DNA of 64,000 nt, from assembly GCA_944990035.1 (NCBI GenBank), contig CALYLX010000141.1, positions 310,001 through 374,000 of the forward strand, given 5' to 3'. The translations under genes were made by a program, and so were the position numbers. The DNA is from Clitopilus passeckerianus (lineage: Eukaryota > Basidiomycota > Agaricomycetes > Agaricales > Entolomataceae). The notes beneath the pieces are model-generated. The model was not told the origin of the DNA, made no database searches, and saw only the letters and a list, made by a program, of their open reading frames with translations. Shown here piece by piece: positions 35,001 through 46,969 of the stretch. Position 1 is the stretch's first letter. Every line of letters starts with the position of its first letter.

Positions 35001-38000
35001 AGTGGGGTCGAGAAGTTCTCGAATACGAACGCTCTCAAGATATCCTTCGCCCGATGACCTGGCCTCAATATTTCCCATTTCAGTCCGCAATGCTATGAAG
35101 AGATGCATTCTACGCTTGCCGAGGATAGCCAAAATACAGAACATGATATGAGTCATTGAGGTCGAGTAGGCTCCATTTTTTTTTTCGTTTGCAGTGTCAA
35201 TACTGATGACAGCTTTCTTTTGCAGCTTCACGACCGCCAACCTACTCATGCAATCTGAGCCAACTATAACAAGCCAAGCTCACTGCTATGCCTGGTTGGC
35301 TTTGAGGTGTCCGACCCGGTCACGTTCTTCATACCAAGGCGTCAAGGTTTCGCTGGCCCACACCTATATTACCCTACGCGCAAGACGCACTGTGCAAGGG
35401 TGTTCAACAACCCCAGGTTGAACGTGCTTGTCATAATCTCATGAAGGTATGCTCGTCTTTTGGAGGCCTATTCTCATGACTCACCCGTATTTTTAGTGAA
35501 ACGCATGTAGCCATCACTTGCATATTGGCTCTGGGACTTGATGGGAAGGCCAAGCTTGGAGATTACAAGGAGCCAAGCATGCTCACCTCTACGTATCTCC
35601 ACCGGCATTGACACAGGCGGGCGCGCGCCAGATAAGGCTAGCAAGAAGACGGAGGCAAAAAGGATGGATACACCAACGTGGACCTTTCAAAGTTGTTCTG
35701 CGCAACTGGAGTCACGAGCGGACGGGAGCACCGTCACATCCCCCCATTCCTACCCCTTCCTAACCGCTTCCCAAGGCCACTCCACTTGTCGGGCTCCTGA
35801 CATACGATCAAAACACTACCCAGCAAGACCTATCTCATGGAAGCCAATCACCCCCGACAGAGGGTTGGCGGGATACGGGACGTGATATGGGTCATTGAGG
35901 TCTAGTAGGTTCCATCTATTTCGTTTACAGTGTCAATATTGATGACAGCTTTCCTCCGCAGCTTCACGGCGCCCACCTACTCATGTGAACTTCGCTACCT
36001 ATAACAAGACTTACTCGCTGCTATGCGGCCTCTGTTTGGTGGCTTTGAAGTATCCGACCTGGTCATACTCTTCATACCGAGGCCTCAAGATTTCGGTGGC
36101 CCGGACTCATATTACTCTCCTTGCAAGATGCACTGCGCAAGGCTGTTCAGCAACCCCAGGTTGAACGTGCTTGTCATAATGTCATGAAGGTATGCTCGTC
36201 GCCTGGAACCCTGATCCCCGTAACTCACTCGTACTTTTAGCGAAACGTATGCAGTTGTCACATGCATGATATCAGCCCAGGAACTTGCTGGGAAGATCAA
36301 GCTTCGAGGTGAAGATCGCTGTCGCCCACCGCTCATCAACTTGCTTCAAGCTTATAGGCGCCATCTTCATGGTGGCATCGATGCCCATCAACATAGAAAC
36401 GACCTTAGCTGGAGAACCTCTGGCGACGCGACGGACCTGGACTCGTTCGGACAACGCGGTCTCTTTGTTGTTGGCCCGAACTAGGAACATACATCCAGTC
36501 ATTTATTCAGCAATATCATCCAAGGGTAGACCTCCGTCTAGTGCGAGGTACTATGTTTTGTCATACTTGGAGGATCTCCATAGACCCGCATTCAATGCAG
36601 CTCCAAGAGGTGGGAAGTGATCATCCCGTTTACGTACGCTTTTGACTGATGATAATGATTGCTCTAGCATGCCTGCATCTGAAGATTCATCCGTTTGAGG
36701 ATACAAGTCTGGCGCCACTTGATGGCCCAGCCCATGCGAGCTCAATCCACTGTTAAGCTTCCAAAGCAACAGGGCTCTACACATGGAGTTCGCATACCCA
36801 AGGTGGCCTAGTGTTGGGATCCGTAGTTTTAGGCCCTTCCAGCTGGCGGCCGGCTTCACTCTCATTCCCGGGCTCCCACCACAGCCATACGAGCAGAGAA
36901 CCTATCTGAAGCCAGCTTTACACGATGACACCCTCCTCCCATCAGGCAGCCCTCGTCAAGCATCAAAATCTGAGCCCGCTCACGTCAACGCTTGCTTCTG
37001 GTACAACTATACCACCAGATACCACGGAGTTACCCTCTAATCGGAGTGGGCGCGAGTCAAACAGGGCTAGCAAGTAGGCGGATGCATACCGCCAATGTAG
37101 CCTTTTCAGAGCTGCGTGCCCCCAGAGTCTCAGATGGATGGGACCACCGTCGGCTTTCTAGCTCATCATGACCCGCTGCATCAGAATATTCCCTCCGCGA
37201 CCATCCCCCCAAACACCATTCAGAAAGACCCGAAATCAATTTCAGTTTCATCTGTTGCACCGTTGCCGTTGCTCAGACCTACTCATGCTATTCCCGCGAC
37301 CCTCTCATTCTGGGAGTCATTATGGCATCAGTAATCGGATGACCATACCTCCCACCAAGAGCCCGCTGTACGCATATGAAATGAGTTCCAGCCGACGGTT
37401 ATTTTCGTTATGGACGTGCGCTGAACCGAAATGGGACGGGCCAGTGCAGACGAAAGCCAGGACCCATGCCACCAAATGTAGGATAAAGGCTCCGCATGCT
37501 CCATGGAGCCCTCGGTTCAGGATAGGGAGAACTACGCGAGGGAGAAGCTGTTCGTCTCGAGACCCTATAGAACCGGGAACACTCAAGGGCCAACTTCGTA
37601 CATTTCGCCCTTCCGAGTGTCCTTGGCGATTCAGCTCGACCTCCCCCACCTACATTTCACATCATGAACGCAACCTCTTCCAGCAATATACATCTGCAGA
37701 AGACCAACAATGCGTGATTCTACGTCGTCGTCTCGCCTCGCTTGTCCATGTCCCCCACCACCTTCATTAGATCTCTATTATACCTCAACTCCGAGGCGAT
37801 TCCAAAAACCAGGAGCACCCCGACCACGAGGATTCAATATATACGTCCCCTGTCTGGTGCCACGGCTTCCGCCTTCTTCGTAACGACGAATCATTTCCAT
37901 CTTACACTTCTGTTAGAAATGGCCGAGGGAAAACTCAGAATCGATGGCCGAAGGAGGTACTCAAGGAGAGGGCCGACGTTAGATTATAGATGGCAAAAGG
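32001..38000 (+). pseudogene. P-family gene remnant 2, unit B
   Basis: Counterpart of A 3841-10300. The first intron is 32260-32311, and the later introns match those of A, including the nested duplicated exon/intron. The exon after about 33687 reads LYPIAVPLEESLLSMVRLPL, then changes frame relative to A. The exon ending near 34886 gives PEVVLEKKKATVTWTRGKRF. A 540-bp block at 32411-32949 is identical to A and C. The last ORF before the NLR (to 38089) contains FFVTTNHFHLTLLLEMAEGK, also seen in A, and may be a last exon. No domain identified. Confidence 0.48.
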
Positions 38001-38143
38001 AGGAAGAAAACAATGCACCACTAGTTGACATGTTCCATCGATTAGGTAAGCAGGATCGACCTCTTTCCAACAATCTCTTTCGCCTCTAACGATCTGAAGA
38101 ACATTGCAACGTTACTCATCTTTAACTCTGATTATCTTTCATC

Positions 38144-41100
38144 ATGCCGAAGGACGTTGACCGTGCTAAGAATAAATTTCGAGATGTATCGGCCAGCGGA
38201 TTGCCTATCCGTCGCGGCACCCCGCCCCGAAACGTTGTAGCAATCCTGCCTAATCCCTCATTGCCTCGTCTACCACCACCTGAACCTCAAACCTCTAAAC
38301 CTGCTCAAGAATTTGGTTCTGCATGCGGTCGCCCTGAAACTCCTGAAATATATGTATCCCCTGATATCCACCATCCTGTAAGGATAGACTCCCATCTTTG
38401 AACCTGAGCACGTCAGCTCAATTGTCCTTATTCCAGTCTTCAAGAAATACTCAGCCATTAATCCACCCCTTGTCCTCTATTACTCAGTCAGCCCTGGAAT
38501 CTCGTCCCAACACATACGAGCTAAGCAAGACGTCTGGTGAACAAGCAACCACTTCCGGAATCAATCATACAGCAATCCCAGTCGCTAGATCTGCATCGCC
38601 CTTGCATCTTGTGGGTTCGGCGACGGGCCTTAACCACTCTATCGAAGCTTCTGGGGCTCAACAAAACTTAGCGACCTTGCCCCTTATGTCAAAATCTACC
38701 CAACTATCGGCGAGTGCAAATGCAGCAACTCCGAGACGCAATATCTCCACGGACACACACAACCCCGTCACCCGCGCTTTCTTCTCTCCTCGATTGGTCC
38801 CTGAGCCCATTTCCATCCGAAACGAACCCACTCTGACGTCTCACCAACAAGTAGCACGTCCCATAACCGAGAATACTCGCAGCATCGGCCAAGTCACTTC
38901 TCAAGTCACTTCTGGCGCAACAGCTGCTCAAGGTCCCCAAGAACAATCGCAGGGGGGACGTGTCAACTTGACCATTGTTGGCAACAAATTCAGCGCTGGG
39001 AATGACAATAGTATCTACGCCGTCGCTGGAGATCTGACAATCAACAAAGGCCCCAATTCACCAATCCTGGTAAGTTGTCCACGGTTGATGCCATCCGGTA
39101 CGCCTGCTGACGCAGAACAGGACCAGCTATACGCACTGCTCAAGCCAGTAGACGCGGCGTATGACTGTTACACATCCACAGCCAACCAGCGATCCCTGTG
39201 CTTCGAGGGTACCCGCAAGCAGCTCCTAAGCGACATACGCAGCTGGATAGCCGGAGAGGGTAGTCAAGCACCAATATATGTCTTGGACGGCGTGGCTGGT
39301 ATCGGAAAGTCAACGGTAGCCCAAACCGTCGCTAAGCAAGCAGACGACTCTGGGATCCTCGGCGCAAGCTTCGTCTTCACCAGAGAGGAGGAGGTGAAGA
39401 AGACGGCGAGATATTTCTTCTCTACGGTTGCATATCAACTTGCTCGCTACGACGAATCATTCGCCCGCCAGATAGCTGAATCATTGAAGCAAAACCCAGA
39501 TGCTGCAACTAAGAACCTCCAGCCACAATTCCTGACTCTGATTTTCGAACCACTTCACAAACTACTATCTCAGAACCAACCCTCCATTCTGATTGTCATC
39601 GATGCCCTTGATGAATGCGACGAACAAGAAGCCCAAGCCCTCTTAAGTCTCATCGCGCAATACATCCACAACCTTCCCCGGCTCAAATTGTTCATCACTT
39701 CCCGTCCCGAGTTGCATATTCGGGATGTTCTCGACCAGAACAAGCACCATGAGCTATTCCATTTGCACGGCATTGAAGACTCGATTGTACAATCTGATAT
39801 CCGGCTATACCTCAATTTCTGCCTATCGGTCGAGCAAGTGCAAAAACGGTTTCCCCACCGCCGGCCTCCGTGGCAACCGAGTGCAGAAAGAATGGAGATG
39901 CTATGTGGCATTTGCGGAACCCTCTTCATCATTGCATCTACGACCACGAAATTCATCCTTGACACCAAAAGATCAGATCCCGAAAAACAGCTCTCGCGCC
40001 TACTTCAAGGTGTCTCGCCCACAGACTTCCGTGGCTCGAGTCGCACCGATGCTATGGACAGGTTCTATATTCAAATCCTCCGTTCCGCTGCGCCTGACGA
40101 TCTCGAAGACAACGATGATTGGGTAGATTGTTATCAATCTGTTGTTGGTGCAGTCGTTGTCCTTCAGAACCCTCTTCCTTGTCAAGCACTATCCCAATTA
40201 CTCGAGATGAAAGCCGATGACATTTCAGCCACGCTGCTCCACCTCCATTCTCTTGTTGCACCAAGTGGACCAAATCTGGTATTCCGGGTGCACCACAAAT
40301 CATTCCCTGATTTCATAACCAACAAGCATCGCATTGAGAAAGCCCTGAAGACTTCCCCAGCAGATACCTCGAGCTTCCCCCCTATGCGATATCTGATTGA
40401 CGAGAAAGCACATCATCTCCAAATTGCCAAAGCATGCTTTCGAGTCATGCGCTACCACTTGAGTGGGAACATGGCCAAGCTGTCTCCACAAGACTGGCAC
40501 AAGGATATGTCTGAGTTGGAGGGAAATGCTGTGTGCAAGTTTATTCCAGATGAACTTGCTTATGCTGGAATGCACTGGGCATCCCACCTGCAGGCAGCAG
40601 AACAGGTTGATGATGAAGTTCAGCATTGCCTCTGGGACTGGACACTCCATGACATCTTTGCTTGGCTTGAGACAATGTGTATTGTTGGTCAAACAGAGAA
40701 TATATATTGGACCCTTGAAAAGGCAATTACTACTATTGTGAGTAAAGCTGTCCATGTAGCTATACAAGCCCCAACCCTTTTGTAAAGTTGCTGACTTTTG
40801 AGATGATAGAATATGCATGCAGGGGCTTGGGCAGAGCAAACTAAGATTCAAACAATGCTCTCTGACACACAACGACTAGTGCAGCAGAGTCATGGTGCGC
40901 TAAAGCTATCGCCAATGCATGTATACTGGTCATGCCTTCCATTTCTACCCCAAGGGTCAGCATTGTATAAATCCTGCAGTGCTAGCCTGAGGAATGGCAT
41001 GGTGCAAGTTATGGTCGGGGTTGAGAATGAGTGGTCACCTACACTTGCAACTCTAGCGGGCCATTCTTCCCAAGTCACATCAGTTGCATTCTCAACTGAT

Positions 41101-41659
41101 GGCTCAAGACTTGCATCAGGATCCTGGGACAAGACAGTCAGGCTGTGGGATGGCAAGACAGGTGCTCATATGGCCACCCTCAATGGCCATTCTTCCTCTG
41201 TCACATCAGTTGCATTCTCAACTGATGGCTCAAGACTTGCATCAGGATCCTGGGACAGCACAGTCAGGCTGTGGGATGGCAAGACAGGTGCTCATATGGC
41301 CACCCTCAATGGCCATTCTTCCGCTATCAAGTTATTCACATTTTTGACTAGCCTCTTGACATCAGGTGTGTTGGCCATAGCAGATGAACTACTCTAGTTC
41401 TGACATCTCCCTACCAGCATCAACTGCACCCCAGGCAATCCTCTTGATGCTTGTAGAGCGAGAGGAACCACCTCTTTCTGGCCTTGTGCTAGGTACATTG
41501 ACCTCTGATGGAACCTGGAATACCATTCCATTCTGCTGGTTCCCACCCCATTTACTTGTTGAACAACTTGCAGTCAACAAGGAGGGTTCTTCAGTTGCAA
41601 TTGGTTGTGGTGATGGTCGTGTCCTTCTCCTTGATATATCCAAAGTGTTCTCCCAGTAA
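38144..41659 (+). CDS. NACHT-WD40 STAND (NLR-like) receptor, unit B copy
   Basis: Paralogue of the unit-A receptor in the same position. Exons 38144-38377, 38437-39069, 39121-40737, 40810-41365 and 41418-41659 give 1093 aa. Introns are 59, 51, 72 and 52 nt. Exons 1, 3 and 5 have exactly the same length as in A. Walker A lies at 346-354, and the ILIVIDALDE and HHKSFPDFI motifs are kept. The N-terminus is only about half identical to A in exon 1. Exon 2 has a longer motif before NACHT (VNLTIVGNKFSAGNDN, then YAVAGDLTINKG). Only two full WD40 repeats (912-995), a degenerate repeat and the last blade remain, too few for a seven-bladed propeller in one chain unless blades are supplied otherwise. 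The 51-nt intron 2 is also open in frame, so retention is possible. Confidence 0.9.
41059..41310 (+). repeat. Two 126-bp WD40 repeats of NLR B
   Basis: Copies start at 41059 and 41185, with the degenerate copy at 41311. Variable codons read GHSSQ and SGSWDKT in the first, and GHSSS and SGSWDST in the second. Framework DNA is the same as in A. The 504-bp difference from A equals exactly four repeats. Confidence 0.92.
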
Positions 41660-42870
41660 TTCATGAGACATTTTTTCTGTTGTACATATTCACATGATTC
41701 CATCATAGATACAGGTTCCACAGTTTATTATCACTTTTGAAAGGTTCCCTGTTCATACCATGGCCAATTTCCCTTCTTTTGTTGACCGTATATATCCTAT
41801 AGTCTCCCTCTCCAACCTTGTATTGCAAATGATACATGTCCACATATATCACACCAACTATTGCTTGCTTCCCCGAGTTTCTTCCCAAGCCTTGTTATCT
41901 CAAGATGTCAAGTCAGTATATGCTAAATAGTGTAGTTGAGGTGGCCTGCATGTGATAGAAGTGGAGAGTGGAGGGACACACCTACAATGCTGAGAGAGGC
42001 CGAATGATGATGCCGGATGCTTCTGGGAGGCCTATGAGAGTTTGACCAGCGAACTTGAAAGTGGCCAAGCGGCGTCACCTTGTGCTCGGAAAGGTGACTC
42101 TTGTGTAGGCTGGGTACCATCTCAGTACAAATAGTGGTCAGTGTATATCATCCACACACCATGATCGTTTACTGGCTCTGATCCGTCCTTGGTAGTTGTA
42201 TATGCTACCAGCTTCGAGTTTTGAGATTGTCAAGAACCTTAGGACCTATTGTAGACTCTGGAGAGCAAAGTACACAGTCAGTGAAGGTCAAGGAATATAT
42301 GCGAACAAAGGACGTGCCTTTTGTTTGCCGTGCAACATGCCGTCGGGAAAACAGGGCAGTCAGACGAGGGAGCAGGAGTCTAGCCAGACGCAAAAAGCTC
42401 GACATTTTGGAAATGGTGACAGCCAGACTGAGCCCGGAGTGGTGTTGCATGAAACACGAAGAGCGTTTCGTGGAAGTCCCGCTTTTCATGCTAGAGAGCT
42501 TGCTCAGTCCCGGAGACGAGGTAAGATTCCCTCAAGGTTCAAAGACGCATTTGAGGAGCGAATTTAAACAATAATTTGGCTGCTGAAAAGAGTCTCCCCA
42601 GTTTGTTGAGTGGTGTCATGAGTGCAATGGTGGTCAGAAGAATGCCGGAGTTTCGCGTTTGATGCGAAGTTCAAAGTCGGCTGCCCTAACATGGGTCTCA
42701 TGTTCAAGTTTGCCCTCTTACCCTCATGGTGTCGTAATCTCATCCATTGGCGTCAGGAAAATCAAGCATTCTGAGCAACCTTTTGACGAACACCTCTTCA
42801 TGCATCAACGTCTCCTCAGCAGAGAAGTGCCCTTGTGAAAATACGCGAGAAGTGAAGCTCCTGGTCGACG
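41660..42870. other. NLR B 3' flank with small ORF region
   Basis: Nearly identical to A 16392-17600. The equivalent of the unit-A 137-codon ORF is interrupted by TGA six codons after its ATG (about 42179). An alternative frame from about 42202 to 42567 and the frame to 42574 remain open. No gene can be supported here beyond the hypothetical noted in unit A. Confidence 0.4.
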
Positions 42871-42879
42871 GTTCGATCT

Positions 42880-44300
42880 CTTCCGGTTGAACACTTGAAC
42901 TTTGCTTTCAACCCACTCTTTTCACTCATCCTCGACCATCCTCACCTCCCATCCTGTACAACTGTGAAGCGTGGAAGACGAATCGTCTACGACGACGTTC
43001 ATATTTGCCTCATAGACGTCATACCTGGCCTGCAAGCGACCCAACCCATTGACCCAGCTTCCGAACCTCAATGTTGTCGTTACTCGTGCTCAAGAGTGTG
43101 GTTGGCCTTTAGAAAATGCTCAACACTACGTCCAATATTCAACCAAACCGCCCACTGTTAAGAACGCGTCGTCCAACTGAATGACCGCCTCGTACTTTTT
43201 GCACCACCTGCGGTTCGGTACCGGACGGCCGAGCTACAAGTGTGAGCATGCCACTACCGTTTTCGACGGGCCAGCTGGTGAAATGTGGGTTCCATAGGTG
43301 TGGTTGCCGATGCAGAGTTGAGGGGAAAGAGCTAGCGTATATCGTTGGTATTTGCACGTTGGAGCTCAAGCTCTACGTACTAGTGCAGGTAAATTCATCC
43401 GTTTCTTACTGCAACGGGGTCTATATCTAACATGTTCTGCTTAGGTCTTTGGCGAAAAGCTGCTGTCACAGAGATGCCCCGTCATTTCTACCCAACCTTT
43501 CACAAGAACTGGACCGGAGACTCGTCCATACTCCCCACCAACCTGTCTGGCTTGGACAGGTCGCAGCAGTCCTGCTAGACATGGCCTTCCAGCTTCATGG
43601 ATTACACTGCAGTCGAACAGTATGAAGAGAATGCCACGGCCAACGTCCAAGAAGGAGAGCCAAGGATGTGAAGCCTGGGCGGCGGCTGTTAGAACACTAT
43701 GGCCGCCTCCATATCCCCGTGCCCCAGCTCGTACTTCCCCAGGACACGACAAGCACGACGCGGATCCAGTTGCATATTCCAAGAACCCGCTATATCCATT
43801 CCACGACCAGTCCTCGCACCCTACTAGTACCTCAAATTCCCGTTCATCTGGAGCCGGATGATCGACTCCAAGGTTCTTTAGCGAGAGCTTCTGGCCAGCC
43901 TAAGATCGGGAGTTCCGAACTCGAGCCACTACACGCCTTCCTGCAGCGTCGTTGCCCATCCCATGAGCACGAGGCGTGTCGTTGGTTATCGTCATTTCCT
44001 ATGGGTCCACGTCCACCCAACCATCGCGATCCTTGGTCTGAGGAGCCCGAGAGCTTTTGACCTGGCCATCAGCTGCCTGGAATCGAGTACCATTCTCGCC
44101 TCTGAAGCAGTACAGGTCCTCAACGGAGGCCAATTAACCTCCGACACATAATACGGGGGATATCTTGACCATCGAGTGCTCAGCGACCGGGAACAAATGG
44201 TGCGGGAACGCCCATTGAAGACTTCTCGCTCTTCGAGCCTTCTAGGCCCTTTGCTAGGTCGTAGGCGTATTTAAATGGACTTTACGGACTTCGAATATTT
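42880..44300 (+). pseudogene. X-family gene remnant, plus strand, unit B
   Basis: Intron 43389-43444 (GTAAAT..CTAAC..CTTAG, 56 nt) is at the same place and length as in A. Downstream, HFYPTFHKNWTGDSSILPTN is preserved and the same TAG stop occurs at about 43577. A later frame, 43668-44060, is long and coding-like (LLEHYGRLHIPVPQLVLPQD, SELEPLHAFLQRRCP) and matches the minus-strand copies. A shared stop in both plus copies shows that the decay predates unit duplication. Confidence 0.45.
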
Positions 44301-44559
44301 TACTTGTTCTGCATTTCTGCCTGTATATGTATTTGCACGACACCTGTTCACTATTTCCCCCCTAGTTACGATTTTCATGGAACCGTAGTATTATAATCGC
44401 ATTCCCCATACGTACAAAGCGGTAGTATCTACACACTGTTCGCGCTATGACACCTCCCACCGCCATGTCCTCGTTGTAGCACCCGTCATGCCCATTTGCT
44501 TCTCGTTCTCCTACTTAGACGTCCCACGCCTGATCATGTTTGACCTGAAAGTCGTCGTG

Positions 44560-45249
44560 AATGTTCAGGGAGACAGTGTAGCATGCACTACACGTTGACA
44601 ATCAGCAACTACCACAATCAGTATGGAGCAGCCAGACATACCACGGAGAGAAATAGAAAGGCACCAAACATTCATGCCAGACACTGGTCGCCGAGAGCGA
44701 GCGTTTCCTCTCAGCCTGAACTGCAAACCAAAACAGCTGGTTAGGAGTGTAGGCGAAGGCAATGGCAAGAAAAAACATACCGAGGATGGCGTGCTGGTCG
44801 CGTTCTCGCAGAGTTTTGGAGTGTATTATGTACCAGCGGGGTTCAGCGACAAGGCCACGCTGGAGTCGAACTCGAGCATAGTTGAGGATGTTGCAAAATT
44901 GAGAGAGCTTTTCATACGGATATGATCGAAGGCACTCCAACTTCAACTTCAGGCTGGATCAGGGGGCAGGCTGTTGTCGACATTATTGTGCCTAGCAAGA
45001 GACACAGTTAGCTCGCGCTCGAAGAAGTTGAGGACATAGAAGCAGAAATAAAGAATCAAGTGGACAACGACGGTTCATACCGCCGAGATTGTGACAGCAG
45101 GGTAGAGCAAATGGATCAAATCCGGAATTGAACCCACCTTCATATCAATACCCTACTCTCGGACCGCCGACTCTTGATTCCCAGACTCCTCCAGCCATGG
45201 GCTCTCGCACTATCGCCATGCCAGCCGGAATTCTTGCCATCTTGAAATG
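44560..45249 (-). pseudogene. X-family gene remnant, minus strand, proximal copy, unit B
   Basis: The minus strand reads RSYPYEKLSQFCNILNYARV, then ERDQHAILG, an excellent intron 44721-44780 (GTATGT..CTAACC..TTGCAG, 60 nt), then QAERKRSLSATSVWHECLVP to a stop at 44602. The splice joins coding-like frames, so the 3' end may still be functional. The unit-A copy has an in-frame stop in the same segment. No family was recognised. Confidence 0.45.
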
Positions 45250-46910
45250 AGCTTCTAGCATCGTGTTAGTGAGGCCTTGCAGCTGCCGTCCGATCCGGTG
45301 GGTGGATGTGGATCGGTAGGAAATGTGCTGCCAGGTCCCATTCGAATGCGCAGCGACGCAACCGGGGAGGATGCGGCGGAGCGAAATAACGTCGAGCTCG
45401 GAGCATCCAAGCTCAGGCGAGAGGCTCGCAGAAGAGCTCGGAGTTGCTCATCTTGGCCTAGGGGAATGGGGAGCAGAGGTAGTTGAGTGTTCGCGAAGAT
45501 GTTCCCCGAGTCGATGTAACGGGTTCTCTGGATCTGCCGAGACATATATCGTGTGTGCTGAGAAGCACGAAACGGGTGCGCAGGTGTATAAAGGCGGCAA
45601 TACCGTGCAATCACAAGTAGATTGGGCTTCTTTTTCCTGGCTTCGCCCTTTGAACGTTGCCCGTGACATGCTCCTCGCAATCCTCGGGTGCAGGCAGGGT
45701 GTTCCTTGGAGTTGGGAGGCCAGATCTGACAGGAATGGGGGGCCTGTCCAAGCCGAATGTGCGGTGGGGAGCACGGAGGAAGATAAGACCGTGTTCCTGC
45801 GAAAGTCCAAAGGAAATGGCTGGACGTCTTCATGCCGTGGACCTGATGAAAAGTCCTAACAAGAGAACGTTAGAAATGGGTCCTGTTGTGGTAAGAAATA
45901 TATGACTTTACCTGCGCTGTGCATATAGCTCCTACATGCGAACACCGGCGGTATGCGCTGGCCCTCCTCCGTCAATTCTTCATTGGCATTTAAACCTCGT
46001 CGTTGCAAAGTATCCCCCGTGAAAGCTGCATAGAATCTTCACGCTCGGGAGGTCCATCTAGAACGTCAAAAAAGGCCTTGGTTTGCTGCTCGACAGCGAA
46101 TTGTGGGTGGTATAAGAGTGCGAGGTTGGCATTTAGGTGAACGACGCGGTCTTGACGGTGGATGGGTTGGCTAGAAATTGGATGTGTTTTTGAGGGTTTT
46201 CCGAAGTCCAGCCCACATTGAGGCTCAGAAGCTCGGTCAATGGTTTTCTTAGGCCTACAGATCAAACGGGCTGGTCAGCACCGGAGGTGAACAAAGAGCA
46301 GGATGAAAAACACACACAAGAGGACAAGACGCGTTTGTTGTCGCAGAATTTTACGCGTATCATGTCCTAGTGGGTTTGAACAACAAGTTCAGGTGGTTGG
46401 AGAGTCGAGTGTGGTGCAGATTTGAGCAAGCCCCAGGAAGCCCCTCCAAGGCTTCGATATTCAACTTGACATCAATTGAGGTGGCCCATTGAAACGGCAG
46501 GATCGGGGAGAAAACTTGATGACTAGCAAGAGACTTGGTTAGCTCAAGGAACCAATCCAAGCAAGGTTCAGAAAATAGAAGCCAGTGGAAAGCGGCGATT
46601 CATACAGTTGAGAAGAGATTGAAATATCGGAAATTACAAGGTGGACAGAAAGACGGGAATTGAGAGGAAACGTAGAACACATGGTGCAAATCTGGAATCG
46701 AACCCACCTTCGTATAAACTACCTTATTCTGAACCATCGACTCTTAAACCTGATTGCCTGATACCTCAAGCTTCAAGCTCTCGCACCATCCAGCCTATTC
46801 CTTCATGCCAGCCGAAATTCTCCCCATCTTGAAGTGGATTTTTGCATCGGTGTTGGCGGACCCTGCACCTGCAATCGCATCTGTCATCCGACCCAGAATC
46901 CCCAGGTAGG
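45250..46910 (-). pseudogene. X-family gene remnant, minus strand, distal copy, unit B
   Basis: Intron 45856-45911 (56 nt) matches A 20708-20763. Upstream, frames include NANEELTEEGQRIPPVF, then CRSYMHSA at the donor, and in another frame AFFDVLDGPPEREDSM. Downstream a 192-codon frame is open at 45255-45833, but it changes frame relative to the conserved RLYTPAHPFRAS segment. Two overlapping frames each look coding in different parts, which is typical of an exon carrying frameshifts. Confidence 0.43.
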
Positions 46911-46969
46911 CCCCTTAGAGGAGTCGCCGTCGTAACCAGGTTGCATGTTTATGAGCTGAGAGCGGAGTA

